Positions 1 through 8,036 of a stretch of 64,000 bases of DNA are shown one piece after another. How positions within the stretch are numbered: position 1 is the stretch's first letter; every line of letters starts with the position of its first letter. The stretch lies in contig NZ_CP108002.1 of NCBI RefSeq assembly GCF_041435055.1, forward strand, positions 2,356,001 through 2,420,000. The letters are read 5' to 3'. Under the pieces are notes generated by a model. It made no database searches, was not told the DNA's origin, and saw nothing but the letters and a program-made list of their open reading frames with translations. The stretch is from Streptomyces sp. NBC_00341 (GTDB taxonomy: Bacteria > Actinomycetota > Actinomycetes > Streptomycetales > Streptomycetaceae). The translations under genes were made by a program, and so were the position numbers.

Positions 1-1
1 A

Positions 2-832
2 GGGGAGATCACTCCCGTCCGTTCCGTGCCCGGAAACATCCGGCGCCCCGAGTATGTCGGCAAGCCCGCCCCGACGCCGTACACCGGCCCGGAGGTGCAG
101 GACGCCGAGACCGTGGAGCGCATGCGCGTCGCGGGGCGGATCGCCGCTCAGGCGATGGGTGAGGCCGCGAAGCTCATCGCCCCGGGCGTCACGACGGACG
201 AACTCGACCGGGTCGCCCACGAGTTCATGTGCGACCACGGCGCCTATCCGTCCACGCTCGGCTACCGGGGCTTCCCCAAGTCGCTCTGCACCTCGCTCAA
301 CGAGGTCATCTGCCACGGCATCCCGGACTCGACGGTGCTGCGCGACGGCGACATCGTGAACCTCGACGTGACGGCGTACATCAACGGGGTGCACGGCGAC
401 AACAACGCCACCTACCTCTGCGGTGACGTGGACGAGGAGTCACGGCTGCTCGTGGAGCGCACGGAGGAGTCGCTGAAGCGGGCGATCAAGGCCGTCCGGC
501 CGGGCCGCCAGGTGAACGTGATCGGACGGGTCATCGAGTCGTACGCGAAGCGCTTCGGGTACGGGGTGGTGCGGGACTTCACCGGGCACGGGATCAACTC
601 CTCGTTCCACTCCGGCCTGATCATTCCGCACTACGACAGCGAGCACGCCACCACGGTGATGACGCCCGGCATGACGTTCACCATCGAGCCGATGCTGACG
701 CTCGGGACCCACACCTACGACATGTGGGACGACGGCTGGACCGTGGTGACCAAGGACCGCAAGCGCACCGCGCAGTTCGAGCACACGCTGGTGGTGACGG
801 AGACGGGCGCCGAGATCCTCACGCTCCCGTAG
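2..832 (+). CDS. map: Type I methionine aminopeptidase (5' end outside window)
   Basis: This metalloprotease removes the N-terminal methionine from nascent cytoplasmic proteins. The body matches the actinobacterial MetAP1 family: the segment VICHGIPD carries the substrate His, [19 protein letters not shown] carries the two metal-binding Asp residues, GHGI carries the metal-binding His, and FTIEPML plus QFEHTLVV carry the two metal-binding Glu residues. The frame is open back to the first bases of the window. Relatives carry about 15-20 more residues before the [14 protein letters not shown] motif, so the true start is probably upstream. The GTG at 26 is the first start codon inside the window. 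A strong hairpin follows the stop. Confidence 0.93.
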   Translation, partial: GEITPVRSVPGNIRRPEYVGKPAPTPYTGPEVQDAETVERMRVAGRIAAQAMGEAAKLIAPGVTTDELDRVAHEFMCDHGAYPSTLGYRGFPKSLCTSLNEVICHGIPDSTVLRDGDIVNLDVTAYINGVHGDNNATYLCGDVDEESRLLVERTEESLKRAIKAVRPGRQVNVIGRVIESYAKRFGYGVVRDFTGHGINSSFHSGLIIPHYDSEHATTVMTPGMTFTIEPMLTLGTHTYDMWDDGWTVVTKDRKRTAQFEHTLVVTETGAEILTLP

Positions 833-862
833 GGCCTTTCGCTCTCCGGACCCCGACTGCCG

Positions 863-889
863 ACGGCCGCCCCTTCCGGGCGGCCGTTT
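863..889 (+). terminator. Rho-independent terminator after map
   Basis: A perfect 10-bp stem (ACGGCCGCCC at 863-872 with GGGCGGCCGT at 878-887) closes a five-base loop and runs into TTT. It lies 30 bases after the stop of map. Confidence 0.75.
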
Positions 890-935
890 CCGTCTCTCCG
901 GCCGTTTTTACCGACAGGACGTCGGGAAACAGTTG

Positions 936-953
936 ACTTAGGTAAACCTAAGT
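936..953 (+). promoter_or_regulatory. Iron box overlapping the heme oxygenase promoter
   Basis: The perfect palindrome ACTTAGGTAAACCTAAGT (8+2+8) contains back-to-back half sites of the DmdR/IdeR/DtxR iron box (TTAGGT and ACCTAA). TTGACT at 933-938 is a good -35 and GAAGAT at 956-961 a possible -10 with 17-bp spacing, so a repressor here would sit between the promoter elements. Iron-replete repression of the heme oxygenase gene is inferred. Confidence 0.75.
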
Positions 954-1056
954 AGGAAGATCGGGACATCGGCCGGCACCGCGGCACAGCGGCGGCGGGC
1001 CGATATTTCCGTCTCTTTCTGGACTTCCCGTCCCCCTTGGTCCCCGGAGGCCCGCC

Positions 1057-1722
1057 TTGGACGCAACCGTCACCGCCACCCCCTTCTCGACGCTGATCCG
1101 CACGGCGTCGCACGAGCAGCACGTCGAGGCGGAGACCTCGACGTTCATGAGCGACCTGCTCGGCGGGCGCCTCGGCGTGGACGCGTACACGCGCTACACG
1201 GAGCAGCTGTGGTTCGTGTACCGCGCCATGGAGGACGACGCCGGGGCGCTGCGCGAGGACGCGGTCGCCGGTCCGTTCATCCAGCCCGAGCTGATGCGCA
1301 CCGCGGAGCTGGAGCGCGATCTGGCCCATCTGCGGGGTGCGGACTGGCGCGAGGGCCTGGAGCCGCTGCCGGCCACGGCCGCGTACGCAGAGCGGGTGGC
1401 CGAGTGCGCCCGGAGCTGGCCCGCGGGTTACATCGCGCACCACTACACCCGCTACCTGGGCGACCTGTCGGGCGGCCAGATCATCCGCGACAAGGCGGAG
1501 CGCACCTGGGGCTTCGAGCGCAAGGGCGACGGGGTGCGGTTCTACGTCTTCGAGGGGATCTCCAACCCCGCCTCGTTCAAGCGGGGTTACCGCGAGCTGC
1601 TGGACGCGGTGGACGCGGACGACCTGGAGAAGCAGCGGATCGTGGACGAGTGCAAGCGGGCGTTCGCGCTGAACACGGCGGTGTTCCGGGAGCTGGGAGA
1701 GGCGTTCCCGCTCAGTGCGTAG
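1057..1722 (+). CDS. Biliverdin-producing heme oxygenase
   Basis: It opens heme to biliverdin, CO and ferrous iron, releasing iron from imported heme in the cytoplasm. The product (221 residues) is close in length and motifs to HmuO of Corynebacterium. The helix segment SHEQHVEAETSTFMSDLL carries the proximal heme ligand (His22 by alignment with HmuO His20), and the distal helix YLGDLSGGQ has the flexible glycines and the Asp that orders water at the heme. FYVFEGI near residue 165 is also conserved. I chose the TTG start because CCCGGAGG lies just upstream. The gene stands alone behind an iron box, separate from the heme transporter genes but in the same island. Confidence 0.93.
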   Translation: MDATVTATPFSTLIRTASHEQHVEAETSTFMSDLLGGRLGVDAYTRYTEQLWFVYRAMEDDAGALREDAVAGPFIQPELMRTAELERDLAHLRGADWREGLEPLPATAAYAERVAECARSWPAGYIAHHYTRYLGDLSGGQIIRDKAERTWGFERKGDGVRFYVFEGISNPASFKRGYRELLDAVDADDLEKQRIVDECKRAFALNTAVFRELGEAFPLSA

Positions 1723-1734
1723 GCCTTGGCGGCC

Positions 1735-1779
1735 GGCGGTGGGGTTACTCGGGCTCGGGTGACCCCACCGCCTTGTTTT
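1735..1779 (+). terminator. Rho-independent terminator after heme oxygenase
   Basis: An 11-bp stem (GGCGGTGGGGT at 1735-1745 with ACCCCACCGCC at 1762-1772) is followed by TTGTTTT. Confidence 0.75.
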
Positions 1780-1780
1780 G

Positions 1781-1866
1781 TCCTCAATCGCCGGACGGGC
1801 TTGATTTTCCGCCCGACTGCTTGGTTTTCCGCCCGACGGCTTGGTTTTCCGGCGGGCGGGCTTGGT
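1781..1866. repeat. Intergenic repeat related to the array at 13.4-13.65 kb
   Basis: After CCTCAATCGCCGGACGGGCT come three degenerate repeats of the form CCGCCCGAC-GCTTGGTTTT. The same sequence family, in the opposite orientation, makes the 53-bp tandem array near 13.5 kb. This kind of CGCCGG(A/G)CGGGCTTGATTTT element is scattered through intergenic regions of Streptomyces genomes. Confidence 0.6.
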
Positions 1867-1867
1867 T

Positions 1868-2539
1868 TCAGCCCTGGGCTGCCAGGACGACTCGGCCGCC
1901 GATCTCCACCGTGCCGTCCGGTGCAGGGGCCGTGAGGATCTGGGAGCCGCGGCCCTGCCTGATGTTCAGCGCGCGGTTCAGCCGGTCGCTGAGCAGCAGC
2001 GCGGCAGCTCCCGTCGCCTCGTCCTCGACGATGCCATCGCCCCGCCGGGGGAACGCCCGCGCCCTGATCCGGCCGGCCGCCTCGTCCTCCCACGCCCATA
2101 CGTAGAGCCGGCCCTCGCCGGGCGGCGGGCCGGTCAGCGCCTCGACCTCGGCCGCAGAGCCGTACTGCTCCAGCGTGCGTGGCGGGGCCCACTCGGGGCG
2201 GGCGGTGATCCAGCTGAACTCGCCGTCCTGACGGGCGAAGACCTCCCCCACCTCCAGCTCCAGGATCTCCAGGTCGAGCAGCCAGGCGGCGCCGACCAGC
2301 GGGTGCCCGGCGAACGGCAGCCGCAGGCCGGGGGTGTAGATCTCCAGGTGCCCGCGTTCCGGGTCGTCCACGAACACGGTCTCGCTGAAGCCGAGTCGCC
2401 GGGCCAGCTCCTGGCGCGAGGCCCGCTCCGGGTGGTCCCGACCGTCGCGTACGACGCCGAGCGCGTTGCCGTGCCGGCCGTCGGGGCCGCAGAACACGCG
2501 CAGTACGTCGATGCCGGCGGGTACGTCGTAGTCGCTCAC
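1868..2539 (-). CDS. PhzF family isomerase/epimerase-like protein
   Basis: PhzF-fold proteins catalyse isomerisations on small metabolites; the substrate here is unknown. Visible family marks are the HGNALGVV turn near residue 22 (GNPAAVV in most members), the FSETVFV segment with the usual catalytic Glu, and FAGHPLVGAA followed by a second half with EDEATGAAA. About 223 residues is a little short for the family (260-300). I chose the GTG at 2539; the frame is open further upstream but that part reads through a terminator hairpin. It is convergent with heme oxygenase and shows no functional link with the iron genes. A second, better conserved PhzF gene lies at 22.5 kb. Confidence 0.8.
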   Translation of the reverse strand: MSDYDVPAGIDVLRVFCGPDGRHGNALGVVRDGRDHPERASRQELARRLGFSETVFVDDPERGHLEIYTPGLRLPFAGHPLVGAAWLLDLEILELEVGEVFARQDGEFSWITARPEWAPPRTLEQYGSAAEVEALTGPPPGEGRLYVWAWEDEAAGRIRARAFPRRGDGIVEDEATGAAALLLSDRLNRALNIRQGRGSQILTAPAPDGTVEIGGRVVLAAQG

Positions 2540-2553
2540 GTGCGCATTCAAGC

Positions 2554-2598
2554 ACCGCCCGGGTACCGGCCCCGCGAGAGGGCCCGCACCCGGGCGGT
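2554..2598 (-). terminator. Hairpin between htaA and phzF-like genes
   Basis: A perfect 11-bp stem, ACCGCCCGGGT at 2554-2564 pairing with ACCCGGGCGGT at 2588-2598, lies just after the stop of the minus-strand HtaA gene. It has no strong T-run. Confidence 0.55.
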
Positions 2599-2615
2599 GG
2601 TGTCGCGCGGTGCTG

Positions 2616-4196
2616 CTAGGCGGTGCGGCGGCGACGGGCCACGACGACCGCGCCGGCACCGGCCGCCATGATCAGGCCGGAGGCGGCGAACAGCGCGCCG
2701 GCCGGGATGTCGGAGCCGGTGGAGGCCAGTGCACCGGAGCCGCCGACTGTACCGCCGCCGCCCACGGTGCCGCCGGTGGTGGACGAGCCGCCGGTGGTGG
2801 ATGAACCACCCGTGGACGAACCACCCGTGGACGAGCCGCCGGTGGACGGGAGTTCGGCGTTCTTGTCCAGGGCGACGGCGACGGTCAGCGCGTCGAGCTG
2901 CTCACCCGCCCGGTACATGCCGCCGAAGGCCTTGGTGCCGTCGGAGGTGAGGGTGGCCGGAACGGCGGAGAGGGTCACCACACCGTCCTTGGCGGTGAGT
3001 CCGCCGGCGGGCAGCTCGATGTCCGCGACGGCGAGACCGGTGTAGGTGGCGACCTTCTTCGTCTCCCGGTCCTTGGTGGACACGTCGGCGATGAGCTTGC
3101 CCTTGGTCCCGTCGGCCTGGATCTCCAGGTTGCTCAGGGAGAGGTCGAGCGTGTAGGCGCCGTCCTCCTGGTGGCCCAGGAAGCGGACCTTGCCGTCGAA
3201 CTCCGCGTTCAGCGTCTGCTCGGCGGCGTCGAAGTGGCCGGTGGCGTCGGGGAAGCGGTAGCCGCCGCCGGACGCGGTCGCGCCGCCCGTCGTCTCGACC
3301 TTGCCGTGGGCGATGGGGCCGGTGACGTACGTACGGAAGGAGGCCTTCACGCCCCAGTTCAGGGTGCCGTCGACGATGGCGCCCGGGTCCGCGGCCGGCT
3401 TGTCGGTGGCCGTGGTGCTCGGGGAGGGCTTCGACGTGGGGTGAGTGGTCGGCCTGTCCGTGGGCTTCACGGTCGGCTTGTCGGTCGGCTTGTCCGTGGG
3501 CTTCTCTGTCGGCTTCTCGGTCGGCTCCGCCGGGTCTGTGGGCTTCTCGGTCGGCTTCTCGGTCGGGGGCGCGACCGCCTTCACCGTGAGCGTGGCCGGG
3601 TCGAGGACCTCCCCCGCCTGGTACTGGCCGTTGAAGGCCTCGGAGCCCGCCTTCGTCAGCTTCGCGGGGATGTCCTTGAAGACCATCGCCCCGCCCGCGC
3701 CCTGACCGGGCTTCACGGCCGACAGGTCGAGGTCCGCGACCGCCACGTCGTTCCGGGTGCCCTGCGGGGTCGCGACGTCGGCGGTGATCGCACCGCCCTT
3801 GCCGGCGGTGGACAGCTTGACGTCCGAGAGCGTGATGTCGAGGACGCCGCCGTGGGCGGAGAAGTTGACGCCGCCCTCGAAGGCGGTGTCGGTGCCGTGG
3901 GTGGTCATGTCGTACGTGCCCTTGCCGTTGACAAAGGTGAACACACCGTTGCCGGCGGCCTGGGTGGCACCGTCCTTGACCGTGATCTTGCCCGCGGCGC
4001 CGATGTACTTGCGGAAGGACTCCTTGAAGCCCCAGTCCAGCGTGCCGTCCTTCAGCTCCATCGTCGGGGCGGCCGCGGTGGCGCCGTCCGAGCCGGACTG
4101 GCCGGCCGCGAACGCCGGGAGTGCGAAGGCGGTGCCGAGGGCGGCCGCGGTGGCGACGGCTGCGGCGAGGGCTATGGGGCGGCGGGTGGCTGCCAT
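2616..4196 (-). CDS. htaA: Two-domain HtaA heme-binding surface protein with LAXTG anchor
   Basis: This is a wall-anchored protein that likely captures heme or hemoglobin outside the cell and hands it to the HmuTUV-like transporter encoded next door. The order is: signal peptide (residues 1-30, ending FALPAFAAG), HtaA domain 1 (about 45-205, starting LDWGFKESFRKYIGAAGKI), a PTEKPT/PTDKPT-rich linker, HtaA domain 2 (about 275-440, starting LNWGVKASFRTYVTGPIAHG), a Ser-Thr-Gly repeat stalk, then LASTG, a hydrophobic helix and RRRR. LAXTG is the class E sortase signal. GAGGAG lies upstream of the ATG. It is the second gene after the iron box at 5743 and is probably co-transcribed with the other HtaA gene, 104 bases upstream. 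Confidence 0.92.
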   Translation of the reverse strand: MAATRRPIALAAAVATAAALGTAFALPAFAAGQSGSDGATAAAPTMELKDGTLDWGFKESFRKYIGAAGKITVKDGATQAAGNGVFTFVNGKGTYDMTTHGTDTAFEGGVNFSAHGGVLDITLSDVKLSTAGKGGAITADVATPQGTRNDVAVADLDLSAVKPGQGAGGAMVFKDIPAKLTKAGSEAFNGQYQAGEVLDPATLTVKAVAPPTEKPTEKPTDPAEPTEKPTEKPTDKPTDKPTVKPTDRPTTHPTSKPSPSTTATDKPAADPGAIVDGTLNWGVKASFRTYVTGPIAHGKVETTGGATASGGGYRFPDATGHFDAAEQTLNAEFDGKVRFLGHQEDGAYTLDLSLSNLEIQADGTKGKLIADVSTKDRETKKVATYTGLAVADIELPAGGLTAKDGVVTLSAVPATLTSDGTKAFGGMYRAGEQLDALTVAVALDKNAELPSTGGSSTGGSSTGGSSTTGGSSTTGGTVGGGGTVGGSGALASTGSDIPAGALFAASGLIMAAGAGAVVVARRRRTA

Positions 4197-4221
4197 GGTC
4201 GGTGGTCTCCTCAGGGATCAG

Positions 4222-4266
4222 CGGGGGTGGGGATGGGGACAGGGGGGACAGGGGGGACAGGGGGTG
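4222..4266 (+). repeat. G-rich tract between the two HtaA genes
   Basis: Six runs of four to six G separated by T, AT or ACA, including two copies of GACAGGGGG, lie in the leader of the minus-strand htaA gene. The plus strand could fold as a G-quadruplex, and the transcript would be C-rich. Confidence 0.6.
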
Positions 4267-4300
4267 GAGCGAGGCGTGGGGGGCGGGGAGGGGTCCGGGG

Positions 4301-5719
4301 TCAGGAAGGGGTGCCCGGCGTCGAGCGGCCGCGGCGTACCAGGAACAGCACGCCGCCCGCGACCGCGGCGAGCACGGCGGCGGCGCCGAGGGTCAGGTAG
4401 AGCCCGGTCGAGGAGCCCTTGTCCGCGGCCGATGCCACGGACGCCGTGGCGGCGGCGGTCTTCGGCCCGGGGGTGTCCGACGGCTGCGCGGCGGGGGCCG
4501 GGTCGCTGCCCAGGTCGGGGAGCGCGGGCAGCTTCGCCTTCGCGTCGAGGGCCACGGCGAGCGAGACCGGGTCCATCGCGGTGCCCGCCCTGTAGAGGGA
4601 GCCGAAGGCCTTGGCGCCGTCGGCGGTCAGCTTCGCGGGGGCCTCCGTGAGGACCGCGAGGCCGCCCTTCGGCGCGAAGTCCTCGGCGGTGAAGGTGATG
4701 AGCGGCGCGGCCTTCCGTGTGCCGTCCTTCGTCCGGACGTCGGCGCTGAGGGTGCCCCGGCCCGCCTTCAGCCCCACCGCGAACCGGGAGAGCGTCAGGT
4801 CGAGGCCGTCCGCCCCGGTGAAGCGGACGCTGCCCGCGAAGTCGGCGGCCAGGGTCTGCTCCTTCGCGTCGTACGTGCCCTGCCCCTTCGGGAAGCGGAA
4901 GAGTGCGCCGCCGTCCTGGGCGCCCTGGGCCAGGGTCCACTTGCCCTGGCCGATCGAGCCGGTGACGTACTCCCGGAACGTGCGGCGCACGCCCCAGTCC
5001 ACGGCACCGTCCTCGATCCGGCCCGCCGTCCCCTTCGGCTTCGCGCCGCCCGAGGGCTTCCCGGGGGACTTGGACGCGGCGGGCTTCCCGGCCGGGGCCG
5101 AGGTGTCCACGGAGAGGCTGACCGGGTCCAACGGCGTACCGGCCGTGTAGTAGCCGGCGAAGGACCTGGCGCCCTCTGAAGTAAGCGTCGCCGGAACGTT
5201 GTTGAGGGCGACGGGGGTAGAACCGCCCCGCATGTCGATCCCGGACAGGCCGAGCGTGGCCAGCGGCACCTGGGCGGCGGAGGTGACCCGGCCGGTCCCC
5301 CGGTCCTTGCTGACCATGTCGGCGTACAGGGTGCCGCCGCCGCCCTGGATGCGGACGGTCGGGCGGCTGATCGTGAGGTCCAGCTCGTTGGAACCGTCGG
5401 ACTTCTTGTGGCCGGTGAAGTGGACGCCGCCCGAGAAGCCGGCGGTGAAGGCGCCGCTCGCCGGGTCGTAGGAGCCGGTCGCGGAGTGGAAGCGGAACTG
5501 GCTTCCGCCGACCGTGGCCGCGCCGCCCGTCAGGTTCCAACTGCCGTGGGCGATGGGGCCCGTGACGTAACTCTGGAAGGAGGACTTGATCCCCCAGTCC
5601 AGCCGGCCGCCCTGCACCGTCCGGCTCGCCGCTTGCGCGGCGGTGGCCGGGAGCAGGGCTCCCAGCAGTACCGCGAGAAGCGCGACGGCGAGCGCGCGGG
5701 CAGGTCTGAACGGCGGCAT
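4301..5719 (-). CDS. Two-domain HtaA heme-binding membrane-anchored protein
   Basis: It is a paralogue of the next gene downstream, with the same layout: signal peptide (1-30, ending TAAQAA), HtaA domain 1 (about 36-200, starting LDWGIKSSFQSYVTGPIAHG), a short Pro/Lys linker, HtaA domain 2 (about 235-395, starting VDWGVRRTFREYVTGSIGQG), a Pro/Ala-rich stalk and a C-terminal membrane helix followed by RRGR. It has no LAXTG or LPXTG signal, so it is likely held in the membrane rather than in the wall. A GGAGGGG ribosome site precedes the ATG. It is the first gene after the iron box at 5743-5761, divergent from the heme transporter. Confidence 0.9.
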   Translation of the reverse strand: MPPFRPARALAVALLAVLLGALLPATAAQAASRTVQGGRLDWGIKSSFQSYVTGPIAHGSWNLTGGAATVGGSQFRFHSATGSYDPASGAFTAGFSGGVHFTGHKKSDGSNELDLTISRPTVRIQGGGGTLYADMVSKDRGTGRVTSAAQVPLATLGLSGIDMRGGSTPVALNNVPATLTSEGARSFAGYYTAGTPLDPVSLSVDTSAPAGKPAASKSPGKPSGGAKPKGTAGRIEDGAVDWGVRRTFREYVTGSIGQGKWTLAQGAQDGGALFRFPKGQGTYDAKEQTLAADFAGSVRFTGADGLDLTLSRFAVGLKAGRGTLSADVRTKDGTRKAAPLITFTAEDFAPKGGLAVLTEAPAKLTADGAKAFGSLYRAGTAMDPVSLAVALDAKAKLPALPDLGSDPAPAAQPSDTPGPKTAAATASVASAADKGSSTGLYLTLGAAAVLAAVAGGVLFLVRRGRSTPGTPS

Positions 5720-5742
5720 GAACCCCTCCGAGGTCTAGAAGA

Positions 5743-5761
5743 TGAGGTAAGGCTAACCTAA
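5743..5761. promoter_or_regulatory. Iron box in the divergent htaA/heme transporter promoter
   Basis: TGAGGTAAGGCTAACCTAA matches the DmdR/IdeR/DtxR consensus TTAGGTTAGGCTAACCTAA at 17 of 19 positions. It lies between divergent genes and so could repress both directions when iron is sufficient. Confidence 0.88.
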
Positions 5762-5853
5762 GCTATGTACATCGTGTGCCGGTACCCCCTTCCGTCACAT
5801 TCCTCGCAATCCACTCCCAACTGCACGCCGCAGAACGACAGGACGGTGCCCCA

Positions 5854-6933
5854 GTGCGCTTCTCGCAGGACTTCGCCCCGCCGGGCCGCGACACCGGGCG
5901 ACCGGGGCGCGGGCGCATCGGCCTCCGTACGGCCGCGATATCCCTGGCGGTCGCGCTGCTGCTGGCCGGCTGCGGGGGTACGGGGACCCCGGCGGCGAAG
6001 ACGGCGGGCGTCAAGAACGCCTCGGCCGCCGACGCGGACCGGATCGAGCCGCTGGCCACCGTGCCCGCGCCCCACCTGCCCGTCACCGTGGAGTCGGCGG
6101 ACGGCAAGCGGACCACGATCACTTCGGCCGACCGGATCGTGCCGCTGACCGGCAGCCTGAGTGAGATCGTCTTCACCCTCGGCCTCGGCAAGCAGGTGGT
6201 GGCCCGCGACATCACCGCCACCTTCGAGCAGGCCGAGAAGCTCCCGGTGGTGACCCGCGCCCACGACGTGTCGGCCGAGAGCGTGCTCTCCCTGCGGCCC
6301 ACCGTCGTCCTCGCGGACACCACGACCGGCCCGGCGGAGGCCATCGGCCAGATCCGGGACGCCGGGATTCCGCTCGTCGTCGTCGAACCGGCCACCGAAC
6401 TCGCGGACGTCGGCCGCCGGATCGAGACGGTGGCGGCCGCCCTGGGCGTACCAAAGTCCGGCCATGAGCTGAAGCAGCGCACCCAGGACCGGATCGACGC
6501 CGTCCGGAAGTCCGTGCCCGCACCGGCCGACGGGGCCAAGAAGCCCCGGGTCGCCTTCCTCTATCTGCGCGGCTCCGCCTCCGTCTATCTGCTGGGGGGC
6601 CGTGAGTCCGGCGCGAGTTCACTGCTCGAAGCGGCGGGCGCGGTCGACGCGGGCAAGGCCTCCGGGCTGAAGAAGGACTTCACCGCCATCACCAGCGAGG
6701 CCCTGGCCAAGGCGGCTCCCGACGCGATCCTCGTGATGACGAAGGGGCTCGACTCGGTCGGCGGTGTCGACGGCCTGGTGAAGATCCCGGGCGTCGCGGA
6801 GACCCCGGCCGGCCTCGACCGCCGGATCCTCTCCATCGACGACGGGGTGCTGCTGAACTACGGGCCGCGCACCGACCGGGTGCTGAGCGAGCTGGTCGCC
6901 CAGCTCCACCCCGGGAACGGCGCCGCCAAGTGA
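5854..6933 (+). CDS. hmuT: Heme ABC transporter substrate-binding lipoprotein
   Basis: It is the extracytoplasmic heme receptor of the following permease and ATPase. The signal peptide ends in LLLAGCGG, a lipobox. The mature part is a class III binding protein, with ITSADRIVPLTGSLSEIVFTL opening the first lobe, the long linker helix around IGQIRDAGIPLVVVEPA, and a second lobe with VAFLYLRG and AILVMTKGLDSVGG. I prefer the GTG at 5854 with a weak AGGACGG site. An in-frame GTG at 5776 lies only 15 bases after the iron box and would leave almost no leader. The stop overlaps the permease start (GTGA). The assignment to heme rests on the HtaA and heme oxygenase neighbours. Confidence 0.88.
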   Translation: MRFSQDFAPPGRDTGRPGRGRIGLRTAAISLAVALLLAGCGGTGTPAAKTAGVKNASAADADRIEPLATVPAPHLPVTVESADGKRTTITSADRIVPLTGSLSEIVFTLGLGKQVVARDITATFEQAEKLPVVTRAHDVSAESVLSLRPTVVLADTTTGPAEAIGQIRDAGIPLVVVEPATELADVGRRIETVAAALGVPKSGHELKQRTQDRIDAVRKSVPAPADGAKKPRVAFLYLRGSASVYLLGGRESGASSLLEAAGAVDAGKASGLKKDFTAITSEALAKAAPDAILVMTKGLDSVGGVDGLVKIPGVAETPAGLDRRILSIDDGVLLNYGPRTDRVLSELVAQLHPGNGAAK

Positions 6934-8036
6934 CCACCACCTCCCACGACACAGCTGTCCAGGCGGTGGCGGGAGAGCCCGATCCGGCTCCCGCGCCGCC
7001 CCGCGCCCGGCGCACGACCGCCGTCACCCTGACCGCCGGGCTGCTCGCCGCCCTCGTCCTGTGCGCTCTGCTCTCCGCCGGACTCGGCGCGTACAGCATT
7101 CCGCTCGGTGACGTCCTCGCCTCCGTCCAGCACCGGATCGGACTCGGCGGACACGCCCTGGACCGGGTCGGGGAGAGCGTCCTGTGGAACGTCCGGCTGC
7201 CTCGGGTCGTCCTCGCGCTGCTGGTCGGCGCGTCCCTCGGCTGCGCGGGCGCCCTGATGCAGGGGGTGTTCGGCAATCCGCTCGCGGAGCCGGGCGTCAT
7301 CGGGATCTCGGCGGGCGCTGCGGTCGGCGCGGTCGCCTCGATCGCGCTGGGGCTGAGCTTCTTCGGCAACTGGACCATCACCGTCTGCGCGTTCGTCGCC
7401 GGTCTGCTGACGGTACTGCTCGTCTACGCGCTGTCGCGCTCCGGCGGCCGGACGGAGGTCGTGACGCTGATCCTCACCGGCATCGCCGTCAACGCCTTCG
7501 CGGGTGCGCTGATCGGGCTGTTCATCTTCTTCGCGGACAACGCTCAGATCAGCCAGATCACCTTCTGGCAGCTCGGTTCGCTGGCCCAGGCCACCTGGCC
7601 GAAGGTGCTGGCCGTGCTGCCGTGCGCGGTGCTCGGACTCGTCGTCGCGCCGTTCTACGCCCGCAAGCTGGACCTGCTGGCGCTCGGTGAACGGCCCGCC
7701 AGGCACCTGGGCGTCGATGTGGAACGGCTCCGCGTCGTGCTGGTGCTCGTCGTGGCGCTGCTGACCGCCGCCGCGGTGGCGGTCGCCGGGATCATCTCGT
7801 TCGTGGGGCTGCTGGTGCCGCATCTGCTGCGGATGGCGAACGGCCCCGGACACCGCTTCCTCGTCCCCGGCAGCGCGCTCGGCGGTGCGCTGGTACTGGT
7901 CGCGGGCGATCTCGCGGCCCGTACCGTCGCGGACCCGGCCGAGCTGCCGCTCGGTGTACTGACCGCTCTGATCGGCAGCCCGTTCTTCTTCTGGCTGCTG
8001 CGCAGGACCCGTCGCAAGCAAGGTGGTTGGGCATGA
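6930..8036 (+). CDS. hmuU: Heme ABC transporter permease, FecCD family
   Basis: This polytopic membrane protein (368 residues) is the channel of the heme importer. FecCD hallmarks are RLPRVVLALLVGASLGCAGALMQGVFGNPLAEPGVIGISAGAA in the first third, the central GIAVNAFAGALIGL, and the coupling region VAGIISFVGLLVPHLLRM near residue 290, which contacts the ATPase. About ten hydrophobic segments are visible. The first 30 residues are a cytoplasmic Pro/Ala-rich tail. Its start overlaps the binding-protein stop and its stop overlaps the ATPase start. Confidence 0.93.
   Translation: MTTTSHDTAVQAVAGEPDPAPAPPRARRTTAVTLTAGLLAALVLCALLSAGLGAYSIPLGDVLASVQHRIGLGGHALDRVGESVLWNVRLPRVVLALLVGASLGCAGALMQGVFGNPLAEPGVIGISAGAAVGAVASIALGLSFFGNWTITVCAFVAGLLTVLLVYALSRSGGRTEVVTLILTGIAVNAFAGALIGLFIFFADNAQISQITFWQLGSLAQATWPKVLAVLPCAVLGLVVAPFYARKLDLLALGERPARHLGVDVERLRVVLVLVVALLTAAAVAVAGIISFVGLLVPHLLRMANGPGHRFLVPGSALGGALVLVAGDLAARTVADPAELPLGVLTALIGSPFFFWLLRRTRRKQGGWA

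Noticed and set aside
5776..5853. Longer N-terminus for the heme-binding lipoprotein
   Set aside because: The extra 26 residues would put the start 15 bases after the iron box with no leader, and the signal peptide is complete without them.
6858..8021. Long minus-strand open frame opposite the heme permease
   Set aside because: Its product is an Arg/Gln/Asp-rich mirror of the permease codons, a common effect of high G+C third positions.
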